A DNA stretch of 64,000 nt from Bimuria novae-zelandiae CBS 107.79 (GCA_010015655.1 ML976762.1:131528-195527), one strand, 5' to 3'. Shown: positions 44,901 through 56,660, numbered from the stretch's first letter. Numbers and translations are program-made. Notes: generated by a model not told the origin, from the letters alone.

Positions 44901-46539
44901 TATGAATACTGTCGCTACAAAAGTCCTTATATCCGTCGATGAACGGATTTCGTTGCTTCAATTTCGACCCGGAGCTGGGATGGGACGGAGTTCAGCGCAA
45001 CATGGGCTCGAGATGCGATGAAAGCTCGATGCAAATTTCGACGCGACGACACTCACTGTCCAGACCTCGAAGCGGAGACACACTACTGCCGTGATCAGGG
45101 TCCGTTCGGAATGGGAAGCACCAGCACCTGTGCCTACAGTAACTCTTGGACATCGTCGTCCAGCTAGAGGTGATTCTCTGTAGCCACGTGACTGACGTCA
45201 GAGGTGGAAGGTACTACTCAAGTGCACGGACTAGGAACTCAACAAAAGCTCTCGCTTCTTCTCTCTCTGCTCAACAGTAGACTCCTCACTCAACATACTC
45301 TTTTCTGCAGATAGCAATACGGCTTGTTGTCCCCATCTGCCTGCCTGCCTGCCTGCCTGCCTGCTTACATTCTCAGAGGCTTGCGGTCCGCCGACCCACT
45401 CGCCTCCACATCGTTGCGGTCGCACAAACATGCGATCCACATATATTGACTGGGACAGAAGAATTCTCCAGGTTAGTATAAGTCACCAGATGTAGAACAC
45501 AATTATTCGCTGTTTCGAATGTTCACTGCTGGGAATGATGCGCAATGGGTCTCGATGGAATTCAACGTTGAAGCTACCGACATCGGCGCGTTGAGATACG
45601 ACGCTGGATCGTATTGTTGATATGTTTTCTTGAATGCGCTCTGGAATCTTTCATAGGATGTATCTTTCTCGATAGACGCATCGGATGGGTGCACCGTGAA
45701 CCATGCTCCACAAGATGATGCGCGTACCCGCCATCGATAGCGGTTTCACAATATGCTGTTTCAGCAAGCGCATGTAGACACAACAGTCGAAGCACTTTTG
45801 GTTAAAACTGCCGTTACATGCAGAGGCGGCAGACGCGACTGAGACCCCAAATCTCCGCATGGTCGGTTGTTCAATACTCCGCCGTGCAACGTGACTGCGA
45901 TCGTAGCAAGTATAGTCGTCCCGCAGCGAATCACTCGCATGATAGCAGCGTTAATGGTTGGACAGGCCCTCAAAGTCACAGTTTTCCAAACCTGCAGCCC
46001 AAGAGACAATGAGCGCAGGCAAGATCTTGTATCACCAGTCGGTCGTCGATGCAGAAGTGACTTTGGCAAGTTATGATGTATCGGCACTAAGAGCTTTACG
46101 ATATGGTGTCACACTATAGCATGCTGTCAAAGACTTGTGTAATCATTCATCCTCTCTATTTTGTATAAATTAATTCTATTACGTTGTTGTATATTGTTAC
46201 TATAATTATAAAATAACTAACTCGCTTAAACCCAACGTCCAAAGGTTATTATGACCCACAAGACGGGAACTGGTCCACACATGTAGGAGTGGCGGAGTCC
46301 AACCTACCCACGGAGCATCCATCAGATGCAGTCTATATTGTTACTATTTGCGCGTAGACACGCCCATCAGGTGCATTGTTCAAGTGGGTACTATTCATGT
46401 GTAGATACCTGTGCCCATCAGGTGCACTGTTCATGTTGCTACTATTCATGTTCTTAGCTTGTGTAGAAACCAACCTGCCTAAGTGTAATCACCCAATCAC
46501 CTTCACAAGCCGGTTTACCACTGCCCCGGGTTACACGCG
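41941..46539. other. 4.6-kb gene-poor region
   Basis: I could not support any gene. The longest frame (44150-44788, plus, 212 codons) has no recognisable motif and is Arg/Ser/Cys-rich like a chance frame. A tetranucleotide repeat of seven CTGC copies lies at 45337-45364 in a pyrimidine-rich stretch. It is followed at 45430 by an ATG with a short frame and a GTTAGT donor-like site; that could be the start of a small spliced gene, but I cannot follow it. Base composition is mixed, with little sign of RIP. Confidence 0.4.
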
Positions 46540-46547
46540 CTCAGCAT

Positions 46548-46675
46548 CAGAGTTGTCAACAATCAAGCGATAGGCGGATTGATTACTGGATCAGGTCTAA
46601 CACGGTCCTCTCTGTGGTCTTTTGGCGCTTAGTTGGGCAATCAATCTGGAGATCGCTTGATTGTTGACAACTGTG
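46548..46675. mobile_element. 128-bp hAT-type MITE
   Basis: The 24-bp inverted ends share GTTGTCAACAATCAAGCGAT; the outermost bases are CAGA on the left and CACA on the right. An 8-bp duplication CTCAGCAT flanks the element (46540-46547 and 46676-46683). Inner ATTGATT and AATCAAT also pair. Length, termini and 8-bp duplication fit a miniature hAT element with no coding capacity. Confidence 0.88.
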
Positions 46676-46885
46676 CTCAGCATGACAATCTGATGACGGA
46701 GCTGGCCGTTCTGCCCAAAAACATTGGTACTTACAGTACTTGAATATTCAGGAACCATAGGCTCGGTCTATAGACTCAGATTCTGCGGAGTTAAACGCAT
46801 CTGAACAGGCTGTCGCGCTCGCCAGTAGTAGGTAGGGTATTAACCAGCCTCACCGTTTCACCAAGCAGTCAGCCTTGAGCGCGAC

Positions 46886-46910
46886 ATGCCGATGCCGATG
46901 CCGATGCCGA
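46886..46910. repeat. (GCCGAT)n microsatellite
   Basis: About four copies of the hexamer GCCGAT in tandem. It lies in the gene-poor stretch upstream of the zinc-finger gene. No function is implied. Confidence 0.8.
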
Positions 46911-47592
46911 GATAGAGAATTTTCTTTTGTTGGACTATCCCGCAACGGGGACTGGGAAACGATCCCAATTCGATTTTCGGCTTTAGTCGAATGCACGCCA
47001 CAGCTGTCAGGGCTGCTCGACGTTGGCAGCGCGTTAAGCTCGCGCAGTGCAGGGTTCTAGCGCGCGTTTGATGCCGAAAGTTTAAGCGATCGGTGTGATT
47101 CATCTGCTGCTCTTGAATCAATCGTCGCTACCCCGATGGGACGATATGTGTCATGGTAGGTGCGGTGTGTCAGGCTGCTTGAACGATCGAGTTACATACG
47201 TATGAGAAAACTTTTCGCATTTTCTTATCAGTTACAAACCTTATTTTTCGCAAGTGGTTTTTAATGGCCGTCAAGTTATTCTCAAGCTTTCGCCACGCGT
47301 CACTTGATCAAATGTAAGAAGGGCGTCAACGTCCAGCACGGCATCGACTTGTTCGCGTGTTCATCGCCATTTCATCATCTGATCTGCAAGGGTGAGCAAT
47401 GGCCTGCCTAACCAGAGTAAAAACGCAACCCAGAACTGGAAAGATACTTTTAGCGGTTCCCTTACTCGAACATCCAGGCTGTATCTAGGATCGATTGTCG
47501 CTTTGCATGTCTAGACGAGTACCGTAAAGGGTCGGGTGTGCTGAACCGACAGTCCGCATCTCGAGTTGAGGTACAAGACTGGGGCTCGTCTA

Positions 47593-47706
47593 CACCTTCC
47601 GGGCATGTTCGGGTGCCTAGCGTCAAAGGGTTGAACAGACCTCATAGTGGCCTGTTACAAGGAAAAGGAGAATTGGCGCTAGGCACCCGAACATGCCCGG
47701 AGGGTG
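47593..47706. mobile_element. 114-bp MITE with TA duplication (Tc1/pogo type)
   Basis: Inverted arms of about 32 bp: the left begins CACCTTCCGGGCATGTTCGG and the right arm is its complement with two differences. Both ends are flanked by TA (47591-47592, 47707-47708). The ~45-bp centre is unique sequence. It lies about 490 bp upstream of the C2H2 gene start and could affect its promoter; there is no direct evidence for that. Confidence 0.85.
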
Positions 47707-48191
47707 TATGATGGAGAATAGGTCGCCAAGAGATTTAGGGCGAGGGGCTATTCCGTATTTAAGACCAAACCCTAGAATTATTGGGTCCTGCATCTGGTGG
47801 CGTACACCTTTAGGGTATTCCGCGGAACAAGTACACTAAACCGCGTACCTTTCCTATTATCTGCTCTTCCTGGCGTAAATCGTTCGTGCACTGCCCCTTG
47901 CAGACGATTCACAACCCAGATCGCCCCCAGGTCCGCCTCTCTGTGCTCATCTCGAATCCGTCAGTGCGGTCAAGTTCCTTGCTCAACTCATTCCTTCGCC
48001 CTTCCTTAATCGCGTTCCTGAACGCGCCCCCGTATATTCTAAGAAGATTCACGAAGGTTAATGTGTTTCTGTGCCACCTCCTAGTAGGCTCGGTCTGTTG
48101 AAGACCCTGATTTAAAAGCCCAAGCTGCACCCCTTCCTAGACTGCCCTATGACTCGGACATCACATTCTTGTAGTAGAGACCTCATTCGTC

Positions 48192-49610
48192 ATGTCGAGC
48201 ACAAACACTGCCAGTTTTGAGGAAATTCGTTCCCAGGAGCAATTTTATCCTTCGCTGTCGACAATGCCAGATTCGCCTTTCTTGAGCACTCCAGCCATGT
48301 ACCGTCTCGAAACTCGGAGAGACTCCATGGCATCGGCACCTACTTCGATGTCTTTCGGCAGTTGCTTGTCGGATTATTCGTTGCCTGTGACTCCAACACA
48401 TGGCGAGAGCCCCTTATCCGGCAGGGGTTTCCCCCATGTCGTGCCATACGAGCTGGGCCAAGAGATGCAGGAAAACCACTCTTACCATGGTGTTTCCACA
48501 CCATCCAAGTCACTCGTCGATGCAGACGACGTTCTGTACGGATCGTGGTCGACTAGCTCTCCTGGTGTAAACCACGAGAGACAAGTCTATGGGAGCTTTT
48601 ACGAACCGCACTTGGTCCATCAAAACACTTACGAGACGTCCTTGGCGCCTGCTATCAATAATTCGTGGGCACACTGGCAACCCATCCCAGACAGTGAACC
48701 CAATCGGCAGTGGAATGATCACGCATCATCATTCAGCGTCCAGCCATCGTGGACTGAACAGTTGCAAGCACCTCAGATGATGATGCTACACCCATCCGCA
48801 GCCATAACCGAAGTCGAGAACGATTACACCCAGGTCGCATCTCCCGCGTCTGTGGAACACGATTATATCTACGTCGGACCGCAGTATCTCTCCCAATCAG
48901 AGTCTTTTGGAGACCTAGGACAACCTCTTGTACACACACCACAAGAAGTTCTCTTCGAAGAGGAACTTTCCGTACCATCGGTGAAGGAAGAGTCGGACGC
49001 TGAGAGTAGCGCGCTTCGTCTTGAGCCCATGATATACGAGTCGCCTACAGGAGGGAAATCATTTAAGAGGGAGCGGAAAGTTTCACATGTCTCGCCGACC
49101 CGTACGAAGGCCCTCAAAGGGGTAAAGGGGAGGCGAACAAAGGTGACGAAGGAAAAGCATGGGGCGTTCAATCGAACTGTTGATCTCGACTCTGCCACCT
49201 TGGAGTATGATAGCAGGATTGTCGAATGGGATCCAGTGATGAAAACCATGAGGGCCAAAGAGACGCCAGGTGAACCGCGACCAGTGTATCTGTGCAGAAA
49301 GGTGTGCGGGAAGAAATTTCCACGAGAGGAGCACAGAACTCGGCATGAGAGGACCGTCCACGGATACGTCCACGCCACTCCCGACAAGCGAATCGCGTCG
49401 GAATTCCGCTGCGAATTATGTTGGAAAGTCTTCAACCGGTCGGACAACCTCGCCCAGCACTGGCAAACGCACATTGTGAAGGAGGGCTGCAAGCCTGGGC
49501 GGAACACGAAGCATAGGCTGGAGGAAGTCCAGGCTTTCTTTTCCGATCCAAAGGTGCGAGAGAAGATCGCCGAAATGCACCTGAAGAACCGCAAGAGCAA
49601 AAAGAATTAA
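48192..49610 (+). CDS. C2H2 zinc-finger transcription factor, 472 aa
   Basis: A single uninterrupted frame from ATG 48192 (context GTCATGTCG) to TAA. The N-terminal two thirds are Ser/Pro/Gln-rich and acidic, typical of a disordered activation region. A basic patch lies at about 305-335 (TRTKALKGVKGRRTKVTKEK). Finger 1 is C368-x3-C372-x12-H385-x4-H390, with an unusual three-residue gap between the cysteines. Finger 2 is C407-x2-C410-x12-H423-x3-H427 (CELCWKVFNRSDNLAQHWQTH). The RSDNLAQH helix of finger 2 is that of Msn2/Seb1-type fungal factors, which bind CCCCT-like elements. Target genes are unknown. The two fingers are separated by a longer linker than usual. The alternative, a non-DNA-binding finger protein, is less likely. 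Confidence 0.87.
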   Translation: MSSTNTASFEEIRSQEQFYPSLSTMPDSPFLSTPAMYRLETRRDSMASAPTSMSFGSCLSDYSLPVTPTHGESPLSGRGFPHVVPYELGQEMQENHSYHGVSTPSKSLVDADDVLYGSWSTSSPGVNHERQVYGSFYEPHLVHQNTYETSLAPAINNSWAHWQPIPDSEPNRQWNDHASSFSVQPSWTEQLQAPQMMMLHPSAAITEVENDYTQVASPASVEHDYIYVGPQYLSQSESFGDLGQPLVHTPQEVLFEEELSVPSVKEESDAESSALRLEPMIYESPTGGKSFKRERKVSHVSPTRTKALKGVKGRRTKVTKEKHGAFNRTVDLDSATLEYDSRIVEWDPVMKTMRAKETPGEPRPVYLCRKVCGKKFPREEHRTRHERTVHGYVHATPDKRIASEFRCELCWKVFNRSDNLAQHWQTHIVKEGCKPGRNTKHRLEEVQAFFSDPKVREKIAEMHLKNRKSKKN

Positions 49611-50874
49611 ACATGTTACTGGCTTGTACAAAGGCATTTTGGTGTGTTAGGAGTTAGAGTGTGGTTTTTTAGCATAGTATATTCTTCCTATTCAACTATA
49701 GAGAAGTATTTCTCTCCATGTATTCTAGATCTACGCACTGGGACAACGACAATGTATGCAGTAATGGGATTTGGAACCACAGGCAGACACCGCTAGACGC
49801 TTTGCGATGCCCATTGCTTTGTTTGCATCGTGATTCCAAGTTCGGAAGTCGATGAAAATTGACTGTGGAACGGTTCGTGCATTGAACTGGCAGTGGCCTG
49901 CGGTGGAACTGAGGCTTTGGATGAAACTGAGCTAAGCCTATTCAAGCTAGACAGTCTCGTGTTGTCGAGGCGCTCGGACCTGCAGGCCAGGTGATAGGTT
50001 CGTGGACCACCAGTAGAAATCATCAAGCTCTTCATAACCGTTCTACCAGAAACGTCCACCTGTGGTAGTATCGGATCTATCCAGTGCAGCAATGTGCGGT
50101 AGGTAACTGGACACGCTCAACTTGCCTGTTCCGTGGGATCCGCCTCATCACGACAGCACTGGAGTGGCGTAATGCCCAGCACTCCAACCCTCACTGAAGA
50201 ACGATACGTATCTTTTGTCTGGCAGGGCTCCTGCTACACATATGCATATGCACTGTACATCACTCGTCAGCGTACGTCGTACGCTTCAACGCGACGGCCG
50301 TTTATCCTTGTGCTGTAAGCGTCTCCGGGCCTGTCCGCTTTAGTTACGCTGCACTGGACAGGAACACCGCGTTTCACCCGATTTCAACTCATCACAACAA
50401 CGAACCGCGAGAACGTTCGAAGACTCCGTCTACGGAGATTCGCAAGCCCCAAATTAAGGCACGCCCGGGGTGTGGCGGTGTAGCGATGTGCGCAGGCGCA
50501 TGCGCAAACTCGTAATTCAGCTAGGCGCCAGCAAACTTCACTACCGTTCATCCCCTCGACAGCTGCTTGCGCACGTCACACTCTTTCCTCTCTACTCTTC
50601 CGCTTGTCGTTGCTCGTTCTCTTTTCTGCGCCTCTTTCGCCTCTAACTGCCGCGTACCCATAGGGCCTCGATCCTCAAGCTTAGGAACTTTGACTGACTG
50701 ACGCACGCACTGTGGGGAATACCCACGAGTTTCTATTCCGATTACGGACGTCGTGGGAGGTGCCCGGTTGCAAGCCAAGCGGAGGACAAAGCGACGCTGC
50801 ACTCCCTTGCAAACTCAGCCGCCCCAGTCGGTGTCCGCAACGCGCTACACCTAGTACAGCCCAAGACCATCACA
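49611..50874. other. intergenic, no gene seen
   Basis: Contains the 3' region of the zinc-finger gene and the promoter of the next gene. Short frames occur but none with motifs. Confidence 0.5.
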
Positions 50875-51984
50875 ATGCGCGCAGACACCCCACACTTCGA
50901 CATTGCGCAGTATATGCGCGACGACATCATAAGGCCTGTTCTTCCACTTGCGCTTTACCTCAGCATTTCAGAGTTTCCTACATTCATCGCCCTTTGTTTG
51001 CACCTTGCTTTCAACTTGCTCAAGCGCACCATCAAGAAGATGCAGAACCAGAACGACGCGCCTTCCCCTTTCCTAGAGCTTCCTCGAGAGCTTCGCGACA
51101 TGGTATATGAGAATCTACGAGAAGATTTACACTATCCGCCTCCTCGACCTTGCCCTCAGAACCGTGGACCAAGTTGGTTGCGGAGCATGCCTCAACTAGT
51201 CTCCAAAGACCACCAGAACACCGGACACAAAAGCAACTTTCTTTTTCTAGCCAACAAGCAGATCCATTCCGAGTACATGGGAATCATAGGCAAAAAGTCT
51301 ACCGTTCATCTCACGGTCGCGTCGTGCAACTATGCGCCGCCCACAACCGCCGCCGAAGAGGAGAAGAACATCTGGCAAGTCTCGCCGCAGGTGATCAAGC
51401 AAATGAAGCGATGCAACATCACGCTTGCCACTACTAGCACGATGTTAGGCGTCCCCGACCCCCGCAACATGAAGTCAGAGGAATGGGCGCTCGCCCGCCA
51501 AATCGGTCGCCAGCTCGCTCAAGTTAGGAACGACTGCGAGCTGAACTTGATTGTCAAGGCGATCAGCGATCCTCTCTGGAACCCACTTTGGATCTGGTAC
51601 CATGCAGCGCAAGCCCTAAGGATGATGGGATCAGCTAGTGACAAAGACATCCACACCACCGGACTTGATGAATCGTCCGCATCGGCAACAGATAATACCA
51701 CAAGTCCCAAATTCGATCCTCCATGCCTCACATACCTCAAAACACGTGGGCAAGGCAGCAATGTCGGTCCTAAATTCAACCGCATCACTTTTTGCCTCGA
51801 CACTTTCTCTCCCGGCGAGAACTACCTCATGCGCGACCCCGCCAACAGCGACCAATGGGCTTGGTGGTGCCTTGAGGGTCACTGCGTAGCCCAAGTAGGC
51901 GTCGACCTTACAGTCCGTCAGTTTTGCAGCGGGGTGTATGGCTGTCCGACGTGCGACGCTGGGGAGAACGAGGAATCTACCTAG
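50875..51984 (+). CDS. uncharacterised LPRELRDMVYE-domain protein
   Basis: The frame is open without introns from ATG 50875 (context CATCACAATGCG), giving 369 aa; a second in-frame ATG at 51040 would give 314 aa. The core motif LELPRELRDMVYENLRED sits just after the second ATG. This F-box-like or 2EXR-like start is common in expanded families of Dothideomycete proteins. The longer form would add a hydrophobic segment (PVLPLALYLSISEFPTFIAL) that could anchor it, or simply be untranslated leader. Later parts contain FLFLANKQIHSEYMGII, also typical of the family. The C-terminus is Cys-rich (FCSGVYGCPTCDAGE). Molecular function is unknown. Confidence 0.75.
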   Translation: MRADTPHFDIAQYMRDDIIRPVLPLALYLSISEFPTFIALCLHLAFNLLKRTIKKMQNQNDAPSPFLELPRELRDMVYENLREDLHYPPPRPCPQNRGPSWLRSMPQLVSKDHQNTGHKSNFLFLANKQIHSEYMGIIGKKSTVHLTVASCNYAPPTTAAEEEKNIWQVSPQVIKQMKRCNITLATTSTMLGVPDPRNMKSEEWALARQIGRQLAQVRNDCELNLIVKAISDPLWNPLWIWYHAAQALRMMGSASDKDIHTTGLDESSASATDNTTSPKFDPPCLTYLKTRGQGSNVGPKFNRITFCLDTFSPGENYLMRDPANSDQWAWWCLEGHCVAQVGVDLTVRQFCSGVYGCPTCDAGENEEST

Positions 51985-53807
51985 GAAGCGTATTCGCCTG
52001 TTCTACCGATACGGAAGTATAGTGTTGGGGAGCGGGAGATCGCGCCTGTGCACGTGCGTGTAAACTATTTCACACCGACGTACAGCTTGGCAGAGCTGGG
52101 TTTGGACCGTTTCTTGTAATGTAGAAGACATGGATTTTTTCTTGTTGGACGGGATATCGGCGCATGGCGGTTGGGTTCTCGGACTTGGGATTACCAATCT
52201 ACATCGTACCTGGAGTCGCTTCTCCAGACTTCACCGGCATTCTCACCATATCGCGTGACCAACTTGACTATTCACAGCCCGTGTCCAAGATAAACATCAG
52301 CCAATATTGTTCGAACGACCTGAGCACTTCACACTGCCACGCGTAGATCACGCTACTCCCAGAGGACCACTTGCCGATGTTCACCGCGTAAACTTTCAAG
52401 ACAACGCCGCCGCACGTCCTTCCGTCCAACTGCGCAGCCCCCCCACGTGGATCCGGCTGTTAAAAGCAAATGCGCGTCACATTGTCCGTCGGTCGTCAAG
52501 TTATCCTTGCGAATTAAACTTCGCTGCAAGCAGGAATCCTTCGCTAGCTTTTTCAAGCATCTTCTTTCATCGGCTTCAACTAGCGCGAGATGAAGACCGT
52601 GCCGCACGTAGCGGCGCAGCGGAGCCTCGACGCTCTCCCAAACTCTATACACCTGCTAGCGATAGCGGGCTGGCGAAATGTAGAGCACGTGGAGGGAAGA
52701 AAGTGGACAGACCGGGCCCCTTGCTCGTTTTTTTGTAGCGAGAGGTCAGAACGGCAGGATTCCAACGGTATAATTAGACGAGGTTTGGGGGGTAAAGATA
52801 GCGTGGTGGGGACGGGCAGTGTACCCAGTGAAATTGCATGGTTTACGCAAGTACCGCAGGCTGGTATGGCTCTGAGTACATATGGATGGGGCGAAGAATG
52901 TACGGTGAAGAAGCTATGGGCTTGTTGCGCTTTGGTGGGGGTTGGTTATGTCGGGAGTGCGTAGGGTTGGTGGTGTTGTGCGCCGACGGCGGATAACGCA
53001 AACGCGTGATCCTGTTGAGAATTGAAGGTAGAGTGGAGCGCGTACGATTTAGCCGCCCGCGAGCGACGCTTCATGGTGCATATGGCGCAGCTTGCCATCT
53101 ACCATAGGTAGCTCGCTCGCCCCGGTGCAGTCGCTCTGCATTCACGTTTGTGAAAGCCCAGACGCGCGTCCGAGACTCTGCTTTGCATTGAGGATGGGAA
53201 GAAACCAAATGTGTACGGAGCTGGCGATGAGGGTGTCTGAGTGCATGAAATCCATTGCATGAAGTCCGGTGCGGGGAACTGCGTGGGGGGGGNNNNNNNN
53301 NNNNNNNNNNNNNNNNNNNNNNCACCGTCATGTTTCTTAGTTTTGGATATTCTCGTCCGGACAATCGACACGAGGCCCACTGCCGAAAACTCAGCTGTGC
53401 AGTACCCTGTAAATTCCAAAAGTTAACTTGCGAGAGTATGGAGAGTCTCGCCAGCGATGATATCTTGAAGCCTCCCCTAACTAAGTGCAGACGGCGGACG
53501 CTTGCAAAGAGCGTCGCATGATCTGTTTATGTTGTTGGAGACAATAAATGAGAAATTAGAACAACTTGATTAAGCAGCTTTAGCGACGTTGCAAAAATTC
53601 TATGGCGGTCAAGGTTCTGCTTAGGCAGAGTCATGGCTATGTGCAATGAAAAGACGAGCGTAAAAGTCACATCCCTGAGGGACGCGATACATCCACCGAC
53701 CATACACCTCCATCCTCACCCCCGTGAACTTAGTACTGAGTGCAGTGATCAACCTTCTCCCATATAATACCCCATAGTAATACGCCACTGAAAGACAACC
53801 CATCCTA
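51985..53807. other. intergenic with assembly gap; no gene seen
   Basis: No gene supported. An N run (53293-53322, 30 bases) directly follows a G homopolymer, so local sequence is unreliable. A 3' end for the ferroxidase gene is expected near 53.7 kb. Confidence 0.5.
53293..53322. other. assembly gap (30 N)
   Basis: Thirty undefined bases follow a G run of about 8; the real gap length is unknown. Confidence 0.98.
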
Positions 53808-55767
53808 TCACCCACTCTTCGCCTTAACAGGCGCCATCCCATACCACGCAACAACGGCCATGCCCACGAAAGCCGCTACGCAGCTAAACACCAGTGCAAC
53901 CACTCCCCTCGCTGTGAAACCCTCTGGCAACGGCCCGGCGAAGCTGACCTCGCCCTTTAGATCCAGCACATCCACCGTATTTCCCGCAGCATTGCCTTCC
54001 ATCGGCACACCCGCCGCCGAACAAGCCTCTACGTGATCTTCCGGAATCTTCCCAGCAAGCTGTTTCTGCATCTCCAGCGGCGCCTCGATGATCGTAGCGA
54101 TGAGCCCCGAAGCAACGTGCCACTCAATATGGCAGTGGAACAACCACACACCGGGATTATCGGAACGGAAGCGCAGAACGAGGTTGCCGTTCGGGCGGAC
54201 GAGGACGGTGTCTCTGCGCATAGGGGTCGCGGGAAGGGCTGGCGCGGTGGTTGCATCGTAGAAGCCGGCGTCGTCGGGGCTGCGATGGACGAGCTGGAAG
54301 GCGTGGCCGTGGAGGTGGAAGGGATGTTTGCCCGGGTCATCGTTGTTGAGGATAAGCTCGACGACTTGGTTGTGTGCGAGGACGAATTGGTTGGTGTGGG
54401 AGCCGTATATGAGGGGATTGGTTGCATTGGGCCCGGTTGAGAGGGCGGTGTAGAGAGTAGGCACTTTGGGTGCGACGTAGGTTTGGTCGTTGAAGAAGGC
54501 GCTGCGATGTGTTACTCTCTAAACTCGAGTTTCTTCTGGGGATATGCTGTGCGTTGTACATGACTTACTAGTTTGCTCCGTCGTCGAGGTTGTCCATTTT
54601 CATGTCTAGCTGGATCTGGTAATCAACATGCTCATATAGGCTCTCTTGATCATACGGCGCTAGGTCGAAGTCATCGAAGGGTTCAAAGCTTTCGACCTCC
54701 TTTGGTGCGGGCTTTTCTTTGGCATCATCATACACTAGCCACCCTGTAACATTAGGGTTGAGGCCATCTGGTACAGTATCGAAGAGATCCTAACACGAAG
54801 TCGTCAGCATCTATCTGAGGAACAAACAACCCTCGATAACTCGTGTATAAATTCAGCTGTAGAAAAAGCGGTGATGTCCTCACCTGATCCATGCTCCCGA
54901 CGAAAGCAAAGTTCGCATCGCTATTGTTCTTCGCAGTAACAATAACACTCCAGCGCTGGGCGACCGTCACATATATCATTTCGGCATCAGTAGGCTTGGT
55001 GTAAATCCCATCCACCTCAACAATCTGCATGGTGTGGTCTTCAAACCAGACGTACTGTGCAGCAAAGGCTCCCATGTTGATGATGCGAAATTTATACCTC
55101 TTCCCCGGCTCAATCCTGACAGTAAGGTTCTGCGTCTCATTAACGAGGGCCGATTGCGGCACAGGCTCGGCACCCGAAGGATTGGCAATGTTGATGAAGC
55201 TCGCCAGCAGATCGGGCATATGTTCGTGATACCAATCCGAAAGTGTGAGTACAATCTCTTCGTCGTAGAGGTCTTTGTGCGGGTCTTCAGGATCGTGAAC
55301 TACAAAAGCTCCGCGAAGTCCATCTGGATATTGTCCTCGAACATGGGAGTGATACCAGTAAGTGCCCGGTTGGTCGACCTGCTTATTTAGTACAGGTTTC
55401 AACACCTGGAGGGTATACTCACAGTGAAGTTGTATGTAAAGGTGCCGCCAGGGATGATCGCGCATTGGGTCACCTGTGCAGGCCCATCCATATGCGTTGT
55501 ACCATTCTGATACAAACCGTGAAAATGCAAGCTTGTTGATTCATTTCCTAGTGAGTTCTTGACGTGGACGACCACTTGATCCCCTTTGGTAACGTTGATA
55601 GTGGGGATTGGCCATTGCCCATTAATGCCAATGACAGAGCGCTCTAGAAGCTCATCAGGGTTCGCAGATACCCATGATACGTCGAAATTGTAAGTCTTGA
55701 TAGCGCAGTGTGCAACTGCAATGAAAAGTAAGTGCAAGAAGAGGAAATTTGAAAATGACAGCGCCAT
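53808..55767 (-). CDS. fet3: multicopper ferroxidase, Fet3-like, 584 aa
   Basis: Exons: 55767-55423, 55378-54884, 54789-54569 and 54501-53808, with introns of 44, 94 and 67 bp, all GT..AG. The protein begins with a signal peptide ([20 protein letters not shown]). Copper ligands of three cupredoxin domains are visible: [10 protein letters not shown] (about 85-95), [10 protein letters not shown] (about 120-130), [10 protein letters not shown] (413-422) and FHCHIEWH with the type-1 Cys (475-482). A membrane span near the C-terminus ([20 protein letters not shown]) anchors it with the catalytic part outside. It oxidises Fe(II) to Fe(III) at the plasma membrane with O2 and hands it to the Ftr1 permease. 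The divergent neighbour at 56661 is that permease, which favours ferroxidase over laccase. Iron-responsive regulation is expected. Confidence 0.92.
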
Positions 55768-56660
55768 TTTGGAGAGGAAGCACTCAAGCGCTAATCGACG
55801 CTTCTCATAAACTGGGGAAGAAATAGCTAGAGATTTGGGCACCGTATCGTAGACTTTGGTGGCCTACCGGATGGCGTAGGACAGCTGATGGATGAGATTA
55901 GATTGATAAAAATGTGGGTGGATCTGATAAACCACGCACGCCCCTGCTGTTATTGGCATTAGTTCGGCGCCGATCACGGAGAGAACCGCTTCGGTCCGTT
56001 TTGTAGAAAGCGGTTCGTGGCCATTCACCCGCAGGTAATGGTTAGAGCGGCGTCCAGCCATCATGCGACCCTACTCACCAGCCTGTGCGGATTTCCCAGC
56101 CAGGAGCGGTCGAGCGCTTTGCTGCCGAGGAAACCCCTTCAGCCGCACAGTGGCAATTATCGTGACAGTTGATTTTATCAGATCATCAACATCTGATAAA
56201 AGGGCCTGGACTGATCGACAAAGCGCCTGGGGCAGATGGTGCGAAGCGCTAGTGATTCAAGGCGCGCTTAGCGTGCGCTATGGTTGCTTAATCATCCCAG
56301 CTAAAGCTTGGCAAAACGGATCATTGGATGTCGTCCATCCACAGATACTGGAGACGCGGGAAGTCAAAGGCGTGAAAATCTAATCAGATCATCTGGAGCG
56401 CCAAACCAACCAGCGTAAACAGTTGCGACTCCGGATAGGTGGGGTAGGAGGCATTCTGACGGGAAGTCATCCCTGCGTTATAGCAGGTGTGGCATGTTTT
56501 TCGTATTCGATCGAAAACTGCCGATATCGCTAGAAGTTGCTAATCAGATCTCCGGCGCATCTGATAAAGCCTTTCGCTCCTTGCACGCCCTCAGAATCAG
56601 ATCGAGGATTTGGAAAGGATAGCAAAGCCCAATTGCTCGCTCTCTTAACGCCCTGCAAAC
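55768..56660. promoter_or_regulatory. divergent iron-regulated promoter with GATA-factor sites
   Basis: The 893 bp between the two start codons hold four exact ATCTGATAA sequences: 55922-55930, 56175-56183 (reverse), 56191-56199 and 56559-56567. Two one-mismatch copies (ATCTGATTA, reverse strand) lie at 56381-56389 and 56541-56549. ATCWGATAA is the known site of fungal iron-sensing GATA repressors (SreA, Sre1, Urbs1, Sfu1). CCAAT boxes on the minus strand (ATTGG at 55952 and 56323) could bind the CCAAT complex with HapX. The inverted pair at 56175-56199 is spaced by 7 bp. This predicts joint repression of both genes by iron. Confidence 0.85.

Noticed and set aside
53808..55767. Laccase rather than ferroxidase
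   Set aside because: C-terminal membrane anchor, divergent Ftr1 partner and iron-GATA sites fit Fet3; laccases are secreted and lack the anchor. Residue-level ferroxidase determinants could not be aligned without tools.
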